Part shown: positions 49,567 through 57,820 of the stretch, one piece after another
Position numbering within the stretch: the stretch's first letter is position 1
How the letters are laid out: each line of letters starts with the position of its first letter
Assembly (NCBI GenBank): GCA_964291335.2
Contig: OZ219748.1
Span: 1,488,001-1,552,000 of the forward strand
Length of the DNA: 64,000 nucleotides
Direction: 5' to 3'
Origin: G964291335 sp964291335
GTDB taxonomy: Bacteria; Chloroflexota; Dehalococcoidia; Lucifugimonadales; UBA3495
Translations under genes and position numbers: made by a program
The notes under the pieces: generated by a model
Told to the model about the DNA's origin: nothing
Database searches by the model: none
The model's input: only the letters and a program-made list of their open reading frames with translations

Positions 49567-50130
49567 TTACCATAGCTCGCCGCCGGCCCGCCACTCGGCG
49601 GACAGGGCCAGTTCCAGGTCCAGCGGCGGGGTTCGCGGCAGCCGCAGAATCATCACCCGCTCTTCCGGGGTAGGCAGCAGCCAGGGCTGCGGCGCGCCCG
49701 GCAAGCCCGGCTGCCGGATGAAGAGGGGCCCCCGCCAGTATTCCCAGCCCAGGCGCCGGTAGAGACCGTCCCTGGCCGGACAAAGGGCGCCCAGGGCGTA
49801 ATTCTGACCGGCAATTTCCCGGGCCAGCCGTTCCATAACTGCGGTGGCCAAACCGCGTCCCTGGCAATCCGGGGCGGTCGCTACCAGCTCCACGTAGGCA
49901 GTGCGGAGCGGCGGCCCCGAGCCGGCCTGCAGCCACCGGGTAACCGTCATGGCGTGGCTGACCGGAACCCCGTCCTGAATGGCGACTATGTGGTGGTCGG
50001 CGGTATAGGCTGCGAACAGGTGCGTCAGCGCCTCGCCGTAGGCCAGGTCGCAGAGCTGGTGTATCCGGTTTCGGAGGTTTGGCGAAAGCCTGGCAGCCGG
50101 GATACAGCGCAGGGTTATTGGCGGCGGCAT
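49567..50130 (-). CDS. GNAT acetyltransferase resembling aminoglycoside 2'-N-acetyltransferase
   Basis: This 187-residue GNAT protein has the acetyl-CoA motif CQGRGLATAVMERL and the strand VELVATAP before it. The C-terminal part (GLYRRLGWEYWRGPLFIRQPG, a short loop, then LDLELALSAEWRAGGELW) resembles the layout of AAC(2')-I enzymes, which end in a Trp-Arg-x-Gly-x-x-Trp motif and are about 180 residues. Those enzymes acetylate the 2'-amine of aminoglycosides. A resistance role cannot be concluded from sequence alone; a housekeeping acetyltransferase is possible. It is convergent with the gene ending at 49523. Confidence 0.75.
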   Translation of the reverse strand: MPPPITLRCIPAARLSPNLRNRIHQLCDLAYGEALTHLFAAYTADHHIVAIQDGVPVSHAMTVTRWLQAGSGPPLRTAYVELVATAPDCQGRGLATAVMERLAREIAGQNYALGALCPARDGLYRRLGWEYWRGPLFIRQPGLPGAPQPWLLPTPEERVMILRLPRTPPLDLELALSAEWRAGGELW

Positions 50131-50208
50131 GGGGCTGGCGCCGCCCCCCGGCCAGCCATTCCTGAGCCGGGGGACGGGTTGAGTTTCACCGCGAGCGAGG
50201 GCCGCCCG

Positions 50209-51255
50209 CTAAAGCCTGGCTCCGTCGTACAGACCATAGAAGAAGGGCTGCAACTTCCGGTAAATCTGAATGCGGTTGCGCTGCGAGTCCACAATGAAGA
50301 CCCGATCCTGGTTATCCACTTCAACGCCGATGGGGCCGCGAAGGAACTTCTCCCGCTCCAGCCCCTGGGCGATTTCCCGCTGCAAGCGCATATCCGGGTT
50401 GGCGTCCAGCTTGGTTTCGCCCCACTTGGACAGGGTGGCATCGCCGGTTATCCGGGTAATGAACCGGCCGTTGCGGTCAAAAACCTGCACCCGGTCATTG
50501 TCCCAGTCGGCCACGTAGATTATACCTTCCCGGTCCACGGCAACGTCGGTGGGCCGCTTGAACTCTCCCTCTCCGACGCCGCGGCTGCCGATTTTCATCA
50601 GGAAGCCGCCCTGGCAGTCAAACTTCTGGATGCGGTCGTTGCGCCAGTCGGCAATAAAGATATTGCCCGCGGCGTCAATATCGATACCCCAGGGCAGATT
50701 AAGCTGGCCGTCTTCGGCGCCGAAACTGCCAAAGGCGGCAATATACTGCCCGTCTTTGGTGTATTTCTGAACCCGGTGGTTGCCGGTGTCCACCAGCACC
50801 AGGTTATCGTCAGCGTCAAAATGGATGCCGGAAGGCTGGTTGAACTGGCCGTCGCCATCGCCGACCACGCCCCAGGAACCCAGCCAGTCGCCGTCTTTAG
50901 AGAATATGGCCACCCGGTTGAGCCACTCGTCGGTTACATACAGGTTTTCATCCCGGTCCAGGGCAATGGAAGTGGGCCAAACCAGCGAGCCGTCAGCCGC
51001 GTCTTCGCCGGTGTCCATCAGGTCGCGCCCCAGGCGACCGCCGTTGCCGATTTCGCCGATATACTCTTCGCTGACGGTACAGACGGTTATGCGCTTGGAG
51101 TCGGCCCGGTAGTCGTAAGCCCGGTTGACCACGTACATAACATCATCTTCGCCGCGGGCCAGCGAAACCGGATTCTTAAAGCCGGGGCCGGCCTCTTCGC
51201 CCCGGCCTATTGTGTGGGTGTAACGAAAAGTTACCCCTTGAACTTCAGTAGTCAT
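50209..51255 (-). CDS. NHL-repeat beta-propeller protein (cassette 2)
   Basis: The start at 51255 follows GAGGTGAGA. The 348-residue product is a close paralogue of the protein encoded at 26094: both begin with a TFQYSHTIG/TFRYTHTIG strand, both have about six NHL repeats with G-(D/E)-G-(Q/E)-F-(N/K)-x-P turns, and both end with (R/N)RxQxYRKxxxxF. There is no signal peptide. It is the third gene of the second DUF1800-DUF1501-NHL unit. A perfect hairpin lies just upstream at 51281-51306. Confidence 0.8.
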   Translation of the reverse strand: MTTEVQGVTFRYTHTIGRGEEAGPGFKNPVSLARGEDDVMYVVNRAYDYRADSKRITVCTVSEEYIGEIGNGGRLGRDLMDTGEDAADGSLVWPTSIALDRDENLYVTDEWLNRVAIFSKDGDWLGSWGVVGDGDGQFNQPSGIHFDADDNLVLVDTGNHRVQKYTKDGQYIAAFGSFGAEDGQLNLPWGIDIDAAGNIFIADWRNDRIQKFDCQGGFLMKIGSRGVGEGEFKRPTDVAVDREGIIYVADWDNDRVQVFDRNGRFITRITGDATLSKWGETKLDANPDMRLQREIAQGLEREKFLRGPIGVEVDNQDRVFIVDSQRNRIQIYRKLQPFFYGLYDGARL

Positions 51256-51280
51256 TCTCACCTCGGTCAGGCAGGTCAAA

Positions 51281-51306
51281 GAGGGCGCCGCTTTGTCGGC
51301 GCCCTC
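51281..51306 (-). terminator. Perfect intercistronic hairpin before the NHL gene (cassette 2)
   Basis: A 10-bp stem (GAGGGCGCCG / CGGCGCCCTC) with a six-base loop sits between the DUF1501 and NHL genes and is followed by TTTGACC on the transcribed strand. Its position matches the hairpin of cassette 1, but the sequence differs. Confidence 0.6.
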
Positions 51307-51321
51307 CCTGCTTGGATGGGC

Positions 51322-52461
51322 TTATTTCTTTACGAAGTCGAGCTTCTCAAAGCTGCCGTTGACAATCGGCCTGGCATCCAGCCCGAACCAGTCTTCCAGG
51401 ATAGTGGTGTACAGGCCGCGGAAATCGTTATTGAAGTGCAGGTCGCCGTCCAGCAGCTTGTCCGCCTCCAGCGAAGGGTACTCGCCGTACAGGCCGCCCT
51501 TAACGCAGTCTCCGATGACGAAAGCGGCGCCGCCGGAGCCATGGTCAGTGCCGGAACCGTTATCGTGCACCCGCCGGCCGAACTCGGTGAAGACCAGCAG
51601 CATAACGTTATCCGAAGCGTTCTGTTCCTGCAGGTCCTGGTAAAAGTCGTTTACCGTGCGGGACACGTCCCTGACCAGGTTGGCGTGGGCCGTCAGCTGG
51701 GTGGCGTGGGTATCGAAGCTGTTATAGGGCGCAGTGGTATAAAGCACCCTGGTTCCCAGGTCGGCGCAGTGCACCTGGGCGATGTTGCGCATATACTGGC
51801 CGATGACGCTGTCGCTGTATTCCACGGTGGAGGAATACCTGGCGGGGGCGGTAGCCAGAATATCGGCCCCCTTAAGGGCGTCCATGCCGGTCTGGGACAG
51901 GTAATCCACCACCGGACCCTGGCCCATAGCCGGGGAATACATTCGGGCGAAAATATCCAGCGCCTCTGACCGCTGCTCTTCGGCTTCGATGGTAGTCAGC
52001 ACGCCGTAACTTTCCAGGTTGCCTACCGAGGCTATCGGCACCCCCGGAGCCACCATGGCCCGGGGCAGCCCCCGTCCGAAATTAACGCCGGTCAGCACGT
52101 TATCCTTATCGGGGTCCAGGTCGCGAACCGCCCGGCCCAGCCAGCCCTCATCGGCAATCTTCTCCGGCTCGCAGGTGTGCCAGATGTCCATGGAGCGGAA
52201 ATGGGAACGGTTAGGCACCGGATAACCTACCCCCTGGATGACGGCTACCTTGCCCTGGTCGTAAAGGGCCTTGAACTCGCGCATATTGGGGTTAAAACCC
52301 AACTCGTCGTTAATGGGCATAACCTGGTCCACCGGAATGTGGACATTGGGCCGATTGTCCAGATACAACGGGTTGGTGAAAGGCACCAGGGTGTTCATGA
52401 AGTCGTTGCCGCCGGATAGCTGAAGAACTACCAGGACCGGCTCTTTTTTGGTGCTGGTCAT
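51322..52461 (-). CDS. DUF1501-family protein (cassette 2)
   Basis: The 379-residue protein is a close paralogue of the one at 27215: the start (TKKEPVLVVLQLSGGND), FRSMDIWHT, FDTHA and VFTEFGRRVHDNGSGTDHGSGG all correspond. The fold is expected to be phosphatase/sulfatase-like, with possible metal-binding Asp and His residues. There is no twin-arginine signal, unlike most family members. AGGAGG precedes the ATG. A long hairpin separates it from the DUF1800 gene. Confidence 0.85.
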   Translation of the reverse strand: MTSTKKEPVLVVLQLSGGNDFMNTLVPFTNPLYLDNRPNVHIPVDQVMPINDELGFNPNMREFKALYDQGKVAVIQGVGYPVPNRSHFRSMDIWHTCEPEKIADEGWLGRAVRDLDPDKDNVLTGVNFGRGLPRAMVAPGVPIASVGNLESYGVLTTIEAEEQRSEALDIFARMYSPAMGQGPVVDYLSQTGMDALKGADILATAPARYSSTVEYSDSVIGQYMRNIAQVHCADLGTRVLYTTAPYNSFDTHATQLTAHANLVRDVSRTVNDFYQDLQEQNASDNVMLLVFTEFGRRVHDNGSGTDHGSGGAAFVIGDCVKGGLYGEYPSLEADKLLDGDLHFNNDFRGLYTTILEDWFGLDARPIVNGSFEKLDFVKK

Positions 52462-52507
52462 ATATCCTCCTGATTCTTGGCAGTCGAGCCGATTGAGGCC
52501 CGGTTTC

Positions 52508-52545
52508 CCCGGCCGGCCGGTTAACGCCTTAACCGGCCGGCCGGG
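52508..52545 (-). other. Perfect 17-bp intercistronic hairpin within cassette 2
   Basis: CCCGGCCGGCCGGTTAA (52508-52524) pairs with TTAACCGGCCGGCCGGG (52529-52545) around a four-base loop. It lies between the DUF1800 and DUF1501 genes. The transcribed strand shows no T tract after it, but the opposite strand does (GTTTTCATTTT), so it could stop antisense transcription or protect mRNA. Confidence 0.7.
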
Positions 52546-52581
52546 ACGTTTTCATTTTCCTGAGAGTTAGGTTCCCGAGGG

Positions 52582-53988
52582 TTAGGCGAATTGATACTCC
52601 TGGGTTGCCACAATCAGTTGCAGCAACTGGCTTACCTGGCTGGCGAACTCGTCGCTGTCGGTACGAAGCTCGCTGGCCTTCAAGGCCTGCGACAGGAACA
52701 GGGAGCGGGTATCCGCCATCAACTCGTAGCCGCCCAGCAGTTCCAGGCAGCCGTCCAGCAGTTCGTCGGCAGTGATTACCGGACCGCGGGCGGCCAGCCG
52801 TTCAATTATGGCGCGAATGCCGGGCGAGTCGATGCGCCCCATTTCGCCGGCAGTGAAATTAACCCTTTCCACCAGGGTGCCGCTGTCAATCCACTCCTTG
52901 CCGGTATGCCACCCCTCTACGGTTGGCGGGTTCAGCAGGTCCTGCCCCATATAGCGGATTTGCAGCGCCGGGTCGTAGAAGCGCGGCTTGGGCGTCTTGA
53001 AATCCCCAACGATGCGCAGGGTGCTGCAAACCACTTCGGAAGGGTTCTTGACCTTGGCGAAGCGGGCGTTCTTGAAGCTGTCGGAATTGAACAGCACCCG
53101 AAGCATGGAGCGAATTTCGTACCCGGAACGGAAATACTCGTCTTCCAGGGCCTTAATCAGTTCCGGATCCCGGGGCGGCGTGTGCTGCCAGGCTGGCACC
53201 TGAGGTTCGTCGGCGACGAAGAAGTTGTAAAGATGCCGGGCGATAAAGCGGGCCGTAGCCGGCTGCTTGCAGATGATGCGGATGATGTCCTGGCCGTTGA
53301 AGTTGCCGGTTTCACCCAGGAAAGTCTTGTCATCCTCGATATGGTCGAACCGGTTATACAGAAACTGGTTAGCGTAGCTGCCATAGGGGTAGCGGGGGAT
53401 GGCATTGGCGATAGTCCAGCCGGTAAAAGCCTGGGCGCAAGCCTTAACGTCGTCCTCCGTGTAGTTGGCCTGACCATCCATGCCTACGCCCATGGAGAAC
53501 AGCTCCAGCAGCTCCCGGCCCCAGTTTTCGTTCACCGCATCCTTATGGCTCAGCTGGTTGTCCAGGTAATACAGCATTGCCGGGTCGGTGGACAGGTACA
53601 TCAGCAGGTCATCGAACCGGCCCAGCCCGTGGGCCCGGAAATTATTCAGCTCCAGCAGAATCTGGCGGGCCCGCATGCATTTGGAATCCCCCACGCAGAA
53701 GATGCCGTGCCAGAAGAGGCAAATCTTTTCTTCCAACTGCCGGGGGGAGTTGACCATTCGGTAGGTCCAGTAACCCTGATTCGCCATCAAGCCCTGGAGG
53801 TCGCGCCAGCCGTGCATATAACGGTTCATCACGTCCATTTCCAGGTCCGGCTGTTCTTCCGGGTAGAGCAGTTCTTCTACCGTCGCCGCATACCCTTTGG
53901 CGGCCCGTTCCTCCAGTTCCTCATACGAGGCGCCGAACCCGGCGCGCCGCATCAGGTGAGCCATCAGCATGATGTCATTATCTGCCAT
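52582..53988 (-). CDS. DUF1800-family protein (cassette 2)
   Basis: The 468-residue product is a close paralogue of the one at 28421: HLMRRAGFGASYEELEERAAKGYAATVEEL at the start, CLFWHGIFC, ENWGRELLELFSMGVGMDG and EDDVKACAQAFTGWTI. There is no export signal. ATG at 53988 follows AAGGAG. It is the first gene of the second cassette, with its own promoter at 54129-54157. Differences from copy 1 are spread along the whole chain, so the duplication is not recent. Confidence 0.87.
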   Translation of the reverse strand: MADNDIMLMAHLMRRAGFGASYEELEERAAKGYAATVEELLYPEEQPDLEMDVMNRYMHGWRDLQGLMANQGYWTYRMVNSPRQLEEKICLFWHGIFCVGDSKCMRARQILLELNNFRAHGLGRFDDLLMYLSTDPAMLYYLDNQLSHKDAVNENWGRELLELFSMGVGMDGQANYTEDDVKACAQAFTGWTIANAIPRYPYGSYANQFLYNRFDHIEDDKTFLGETGNFNGQDIIRIICKQPATARFIARHLYNFFVADEPQVPAWQHTPPRDPELIKALEDEYFRSGYEIRSMLRVLFNSDSFKNARFAKVKNPSEVVCSTLRIVGDFKTPKPRFYDPALQIRYMGQDLLNPPTVEGWHTGKEWIDSGTLVERVNFTAGEMGRIDSPGIRAIIERLAARGPVITADELLDGCLELLGGYELMADTRSLFLSQALKASELRTDSDEFASQVSQLLQLIVATQEYQFA

Positions 53989-54128
53989 ACCTTTACTCCT
54001 TCTCTCAGGTTTTCCCGGTTCACCGGGCCGCTGGCCTCGCCCATAGCAAAGCCGGCGAAACAGCTGGCCTGGTGTGAGAGCTTCGCCTTAAGGTGGCAAC
54101 TGCTTTCCGCCGGTTATTCTACCGGCAT

Positions 54129-54157
54129 ATTATAAAGGAGGAAAGGGTTAGTGTCCA
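54129..54157 (-). promoter_or_regulatory. Promoter of cassette 2, TGGACA-N17-TATAAT
   Basis: On the minus strand TGGACA (54152-54157) and a perfect TATAAT (54129-54134) are 17 bases apart, with a leader of about 135 bases. A TAGAAT a few bases downstream could be an alternative -10. Confidence 0.65.
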
Positions 54158-54328
54158 ATGCCCCCGGTGATTCTGCGAACAGCCGAAGCGAAACCCGAAA
54201 GACGCCCGGCTAACCCCTCGGCGCCGTCCGGAACGGAATAACCGGAACTTTTCGGGCAGCGTTGCGCATTGGCAGCCCGACGCCGGCGCCGCTCTGCCGG
54301 CGCCGCTTTGCCGGAGGCGCGCCTCCGG

Positions 54329-54357
54329 TTGACACAACCACCCCCAGCCTCTAGGCT
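54329..54357 (+). promoter_or_regulatory. Sigma-70-type promoter TTGACA-N17-TAGGCT with overlapping dyad
   Basis: TTGACA at 54329-54334 and TAGGCT at 54352-54357 are 17 bases apart, as at 2237. A 7-bp dyad (GCTGACG / CGTCAGC, 54355-54371) overlaps the -10 and start site and could be an operator for the amidohydrolase gene. Confidence 0.65.
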
Positions 54358-54408
54358 GACGCTGCGTCAGCAGCAATATACTCTGCACGCTTGAAGTGAG
54401 GTTTCCCC

Positions 54409-55377
54409 ATGCGCAGTATCGATATTCACGCCCACATTACCCCGGAGAATTGCCTGAAGGCTATGCGGGAAGGCCTGGGCTATTATGCCCTCAGCCCGGC
54501 CCAGGTGGCCCGCCGCTACGATGACTATACCCCCCGGGGCATGTGGACGCCCGAGGAGCGAATTAAGGACATGAACTCCCTGGGGGTGGATGTCCACGTC
54601 CTTTCCACCCATTCCTTCCTTTACTGCTATGACGGCGACCCGGATACGGTGGCGCTGATGGATCGGGAGTGCAATGACTACGTTGCCCGGTTAACCGGAG
54701 ATTACCCGGAGCGTTTCGCCGGCCTGGCTAACCTGCCAATGCAGGATGTGGCGGCGGCAGTGGCCGAGCTGGAACGCTCGGTTACCCGGCTGGGCCTGAA
54801 AGGGGCAATGATTGGGGATAATGTGAACGGCAAGACTTACGATGACCCGGAGTTCTTCCCTTTGTGGGCGGCGGCAGAGCAGTTGGGAGCCGTGCTGCTG
54901 ATTCACCAGGACGGGCCGACGGTGGTCAGCCCCCGCAACCGCAAATACCACCTTTCCAACACTATCGGCAACCTGGCCGACCGGGCGGTTACCTTCGCCT
55001 CCTTCGTCTTTGGCGGCGTGATGGACCGGTATCCGAACCTGCGAGTCTGCCTGTGCCACGGCGGCGGCTATACCTGCTACGGCATTGGGCGTATGGATCG
55101 GGGCTGGCAGGTGCGCTCCGAGGCGCGGGTAAACATCAGCCAGCCGCCCAGCGCCTACCTGCGCAGTTTCTACTACGATTGTCTGACCCAGAGCGAGGCC
55201 GACCTGCGCTATCTGATTGACTGCGTGGGCGCCGACCGGGTGGTTTTCGGCACTGACTGGCCGGCCGATATGCAGATTGACTGGCCGGTATCCTGGGTGC
55301 TGAGCCTGACCAGCCTGACCCAGGAGGAAAAGGAGGCCATCCTCTGGAAAAACCTGGCAGGACTGCTGGAGATTTAA
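54409..55377 (+). CDS. ACMSD-like amidohydrolase (decarboxylase/hydrolase)
   Basis: This 322-residue protein of the amidohydrolase-2 family is close in layout to aminocarboxymuconate-semialdehyde decarboxylase. Metal-site residues are visible: His-x-His in IDIHAHITPEN at 6-8, LIHQDGP (His about 166), CLCHGGG (His about 218) and FGTDWP (Asp about 280). The family also includes gamma-resorcylate and related decarboxylases. ATG at 54409 is 52 bases after the -10 element. It is probably monocistronic. The substrate is unknown. Confidence 0.86.
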   Translation: MRSIDIHAHITPENCLKAMREGLGYYALSPAQVARRYDDYTPRGMWTPEERIKDMNSLGVDVHVLSTHSFLYCYDGDPDTVALMDRECNDYVARLTGDYPERFAGLANLPMQDVAAAVAELERSVTRLGLKGAMIGDNVNGKTYDDPEFFPLWAAAEQLGAVLLIHQDGPTVVSPRNRKYHLSNTIGNLADRAVTFASFVFGGVMDRYPNLRVCLCHGGGYTCYGIGRMDRGWQVRSEARVNISQPPSAYLRSFYYDCLTQSEADLRYLIDCVGADRVVFGTDWPADMQIDWPVSWVLSLTSLTQEEKEAILWKNLAGLLEI

Positions 55378-55447
55378 CCCGCTCTACCAGGGGCGGCGGT
55401 GGCGTAGAACCCAACCGGTGGCTGCTGCTCTAACCCGACCGGGCCGG

Positions 55448-55477
55448 TTGGCCGGCTGGCCGGCTGGCGAATAAAAT
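55448..55477 (+). promoter_or_regulatory. Possible promoter TTGGCC-N18-TAAAAT
   Basis: TTGGCC at 55448 and TAAAAT at 55472 stand about 45 bases before the helicase gene. The spacer is one base long of ideal and the -35 is imperfect. Confidence 0.35.
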
Positions 55478-55523
55478 TGCGCTGCCAGCCGGCGGACAAT
55501 GAGCCGGCTGGTAAAGGAAGGTA

Positions 55524-57809
55524 ATGATGGAAGGGCTTGACATTGACCGGTTCGCGGCGAGGCTGAAGGAATTTGATGCGCTTCGCGACCCTGACGCGGT
55601 AAACCGGGACTCCCTGGAGCGCATTCAGCCCGGCTTTGCCGATGAATGGCCGCGGCAGCTGAATGACCGGGTTCGGGATTCACTGATCAGGGCGGGCATT
55701 CCACGGCCTTACCGGCACCAGGCGGAGGCAATTGCCAAATCGCTGGCCGGCGCTGACGTGGCGCTGGAGTCGCCGACGGCCAGCGGGAAGACTTTAGCTT
55801 TCGCCGCACCTATGCTCCACGCCCTGCAGCAGGAACCAGCTTCCCACGCCATGATGATTTACCCGATGAAGGCGCTGGCTTTTGACCAGCGCGAGCAGCT
55901 CCGGCGCGTCTGCGAGCCTTTGAGAATCGAGTCGTGGCCCTATGACGGGGATACCGAAGAGGACATCAAGGCTTTGATCCGTGAAGACCCGCCCCGGATT
56001 CTGCTCACCAACCCGGAATACTTGAATATGTCTTTCCTGGGCAGTCGGGGGGCATGGGACAAGCACCCTAAAGGGGCCAGGTTTCTGAGCGCTCTCCGCT
56101 ACCTTGTCATTGACGAAATGCACGAATACCGGGGGTTCTTTGGCAGCAATATGGCTTTGCTGCTGCGCCGCTTCCTCCTGTACCTGAACCGAATTGGGGC
56201 CAGCCCGCAGGTTTTCCTTTCCACAGCCACCTGTGCAAACCCCCGGGAGCATGCCAGGAACCTTACCGGGCGCGACGTAGAAGTCGTGTCGGCCAGGAAT
56301 GTGCTGCGGCCGAAGCGGAATTTCCTTTTCGTTCAGCCGGAGATACCTGCTTACCAGTATTGGGAAATTCTCCGCTTGCGCATTGAACAGGCCAGCCTGG
56401 CCGCCTTGGCTGAAGGGTTGCAGGCGCTGGTGTTCTGCCCCACCAAAAAGTTCCTGGAAGAGGCTTTCCGAAGCGCAAGGCGCAAGGCTCCGGAATCGCA
56501 ATTGAACCCGGAACAAATCTCCGCCTATCACGCCGACTTGAAAGCCGACCAACGACAGAAAGTCCAGGAGGGGATTAAATCAGGGGACATAAAGGTGGTA
56601 TTCACCACCAACGCTCTGGAAATCGGCATAGACGTCGGCGGCCTTGACGGGGTTATCCTGGCCGGCTTCCCCGCAAACATCATGTCTGCCTGGCAGCAGA
56701 TTGGGCGGGCCGGGCGCAGCTGGGACCGGGACGCTTTTGTGCTGTTCTATGCCATGAATGACCCGATCGACCGGTTCGTCGCCAGCAACCTGAAAGCCTT
56801 TCTTACCAAGCCATTTGATGAACTGGTGGTTGACCCGGCTAACGAAGAGCTTATCAGAAAACACCTTCCGTCGCTGGTTGAGGAAACCGGCGGAAAGGTA
56901 GATCACGCGGAAGAAGCGATTCTGGGGGCGCCCTTCTACATCGCCGCCGCGAAAAACCGGGGCGAGGCGCCCAGGGGATCTAATCCGCAGCATAGGCTGA
57001 ACCTGCGCGGCATAATCGGTCAGTCTTTTGCCTTGAAGAAGCGGAATGGTGAGGAACTGGGACAGATTTCGGCTGTGCGCAAGTTTCGGGAGGCCTATCT
57101 GGGAGCGGTTTTCCCCTTCTTCGGGCAAAACTACCTCGTGCGTTCCCACGAAGAGCGGACGATAGTGTTGGAAGATGCCGAGCAGCACTGGCGAACGAAT
57201 GGAAAGTTCTATTCGGCGCTTTACCGGTCAGACTTCTTCGCCGGCTTCGGTTATGGGGATATTCGCGTTTATCACGGGTCGCTCAACATAGTTATGAACT
57301 TTACCGGGTACGAGCTGTTCGACGAGCGGAATGTAGAAATCATCCGGGAGGGCAGGGCTAACGATTCCCTTTACCTGAACAACCTGCACTCTTTCTGGAT
57401 TGACATTCCCCAAAGCGCAACGGCGGCTGGCGGGGTTGGCGCGGTCGAGCATATGCTCCGGGTGGGCGCAATGTTCGTAATACCGGCAGATCGGTTCGAT
57501 GCCGGCACATACTCCAGCGCCGGCGCCGACCTGGCTGCCTACTACTACGAAAATTACCCCGGCGGAATCGGGGTAGCGAAGAAACTGTTCGATGTGTGGC
57601 CCGAGGCTCTTGAGCGGGGCATGGAAATCGCCCGCGGCTGCCGCTGCGCTTCCGGCTGCCAGAACTGTATTGAGCCGGCCAAGACCTGGGATCTGAGCAA
57701 CGCCAATATCGACAAGGTGAAGGGGGTTGAACTGGCTGAAGAGCTCCTTGCCGCATGGCGGAGGGGGCCCGACCAGGAATTCCGGGACGGCCTTATGGAG
57801 CCCCTTTAG
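55524..57809 (+). CDS. DEAD/DEAH-box helicase with MrfA/YprA-type zinc domain
   Basis: The 761-residue product has the size of Bacillus MrfA (YprA). Motifs are YRHQAEAI (63-70), SPTASGKT (motif I, 83-90), IDEMHEY (motif II, Asp197), a SAT-like FLSTATCANP (motif III) and QIGRAGRSWDRD (motif VI, from 392). A beta-rich insert follows at about 500-600. The C-terminal CRCASGCQNC cluster (about 706-715) is the four-Cys zinc site of the MrfA family. MrfA acts with the exonuclease MrfB in repair of mitomycin-C-type lesions; no mrfB is adjacent here. ATG at 55524 follows GGAAGG, with another ATG just after it. Confidence 0.88.
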   Translation: MMEGLDIDRFAARLKEFDALRDPDAVNRDSLERIQPGFADEWPRQLNDRVRDSLIRAGIPRPYRHQAEAIAKSLAGADVALESPTASGKTLAFAAPMLHALQQEPASHAMMIYPMKALAFDQREQLRRVCEPLRIESWPYDGDTEEDIKALIREDPPRILLTNPEYLNMSFLGSRGAWDKHPKGARFLSALRYLVIDEMHEYRGFFGSNMALLLRRFLLYLNRIGASPQVFLSTATCANPREHARNLTGRDVEVVSARNVLRPKRNFLFVQPEIPAYQYWEILRLRIEQASLAALAEGLQALVFCPTKKFLEEAFRSARRKAPESQLNPEQISAYHADLKADQRQKVQEGIKSGDIKVVFTTNALEIGIDVGGLDGVILAGFPANIMSAWQQIGRAGRSWDRDAFVLFYAMNDPIDRFVASNLKAFLTKPFDELVVDPANEELIRKHLPSLVEETGGKVDHAEEAILGAPFYIAAAKNRGEAPRGSNPQHRLNLRGIIGQSFALKKRNGEELGQISAVRKFREAYLGAVFPFFGQNYLVRSHEERTIVLEDAEQHWRTNGKFYSALYRSDFFAGFGYGDIRVYHGSLNIVMNFTGYELFDERNVEIIREGRANDSLYLNNLHSFWIDIPQSATAAGGVGAVEHMLRVGAMFVIPADRFDAGTYSSAGADLAAYYYENYPGGIGVAKKLFDVWPEALERGMEIARGCRCASGCQNCIEPAKTWDLSNANIDKVKGVELAEELLAAWRRGPDQEFRDGLMEPL

Positions 57810-57820
57810 CCGTCAAAGCA

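Noticed and set aside
52591..54135. 514-codon plus-strand frame opposite the second DUF1800 gene
   Set aside because: Same reason as for the first cassette: a shadow of a recognised family.
54172..54328. Possible small gene between the two divergent promoters near 54.2 kb
   Set aside because: No start with a ribosome site and no recognisable protein; the space is explained by divergent promoters and leaders.
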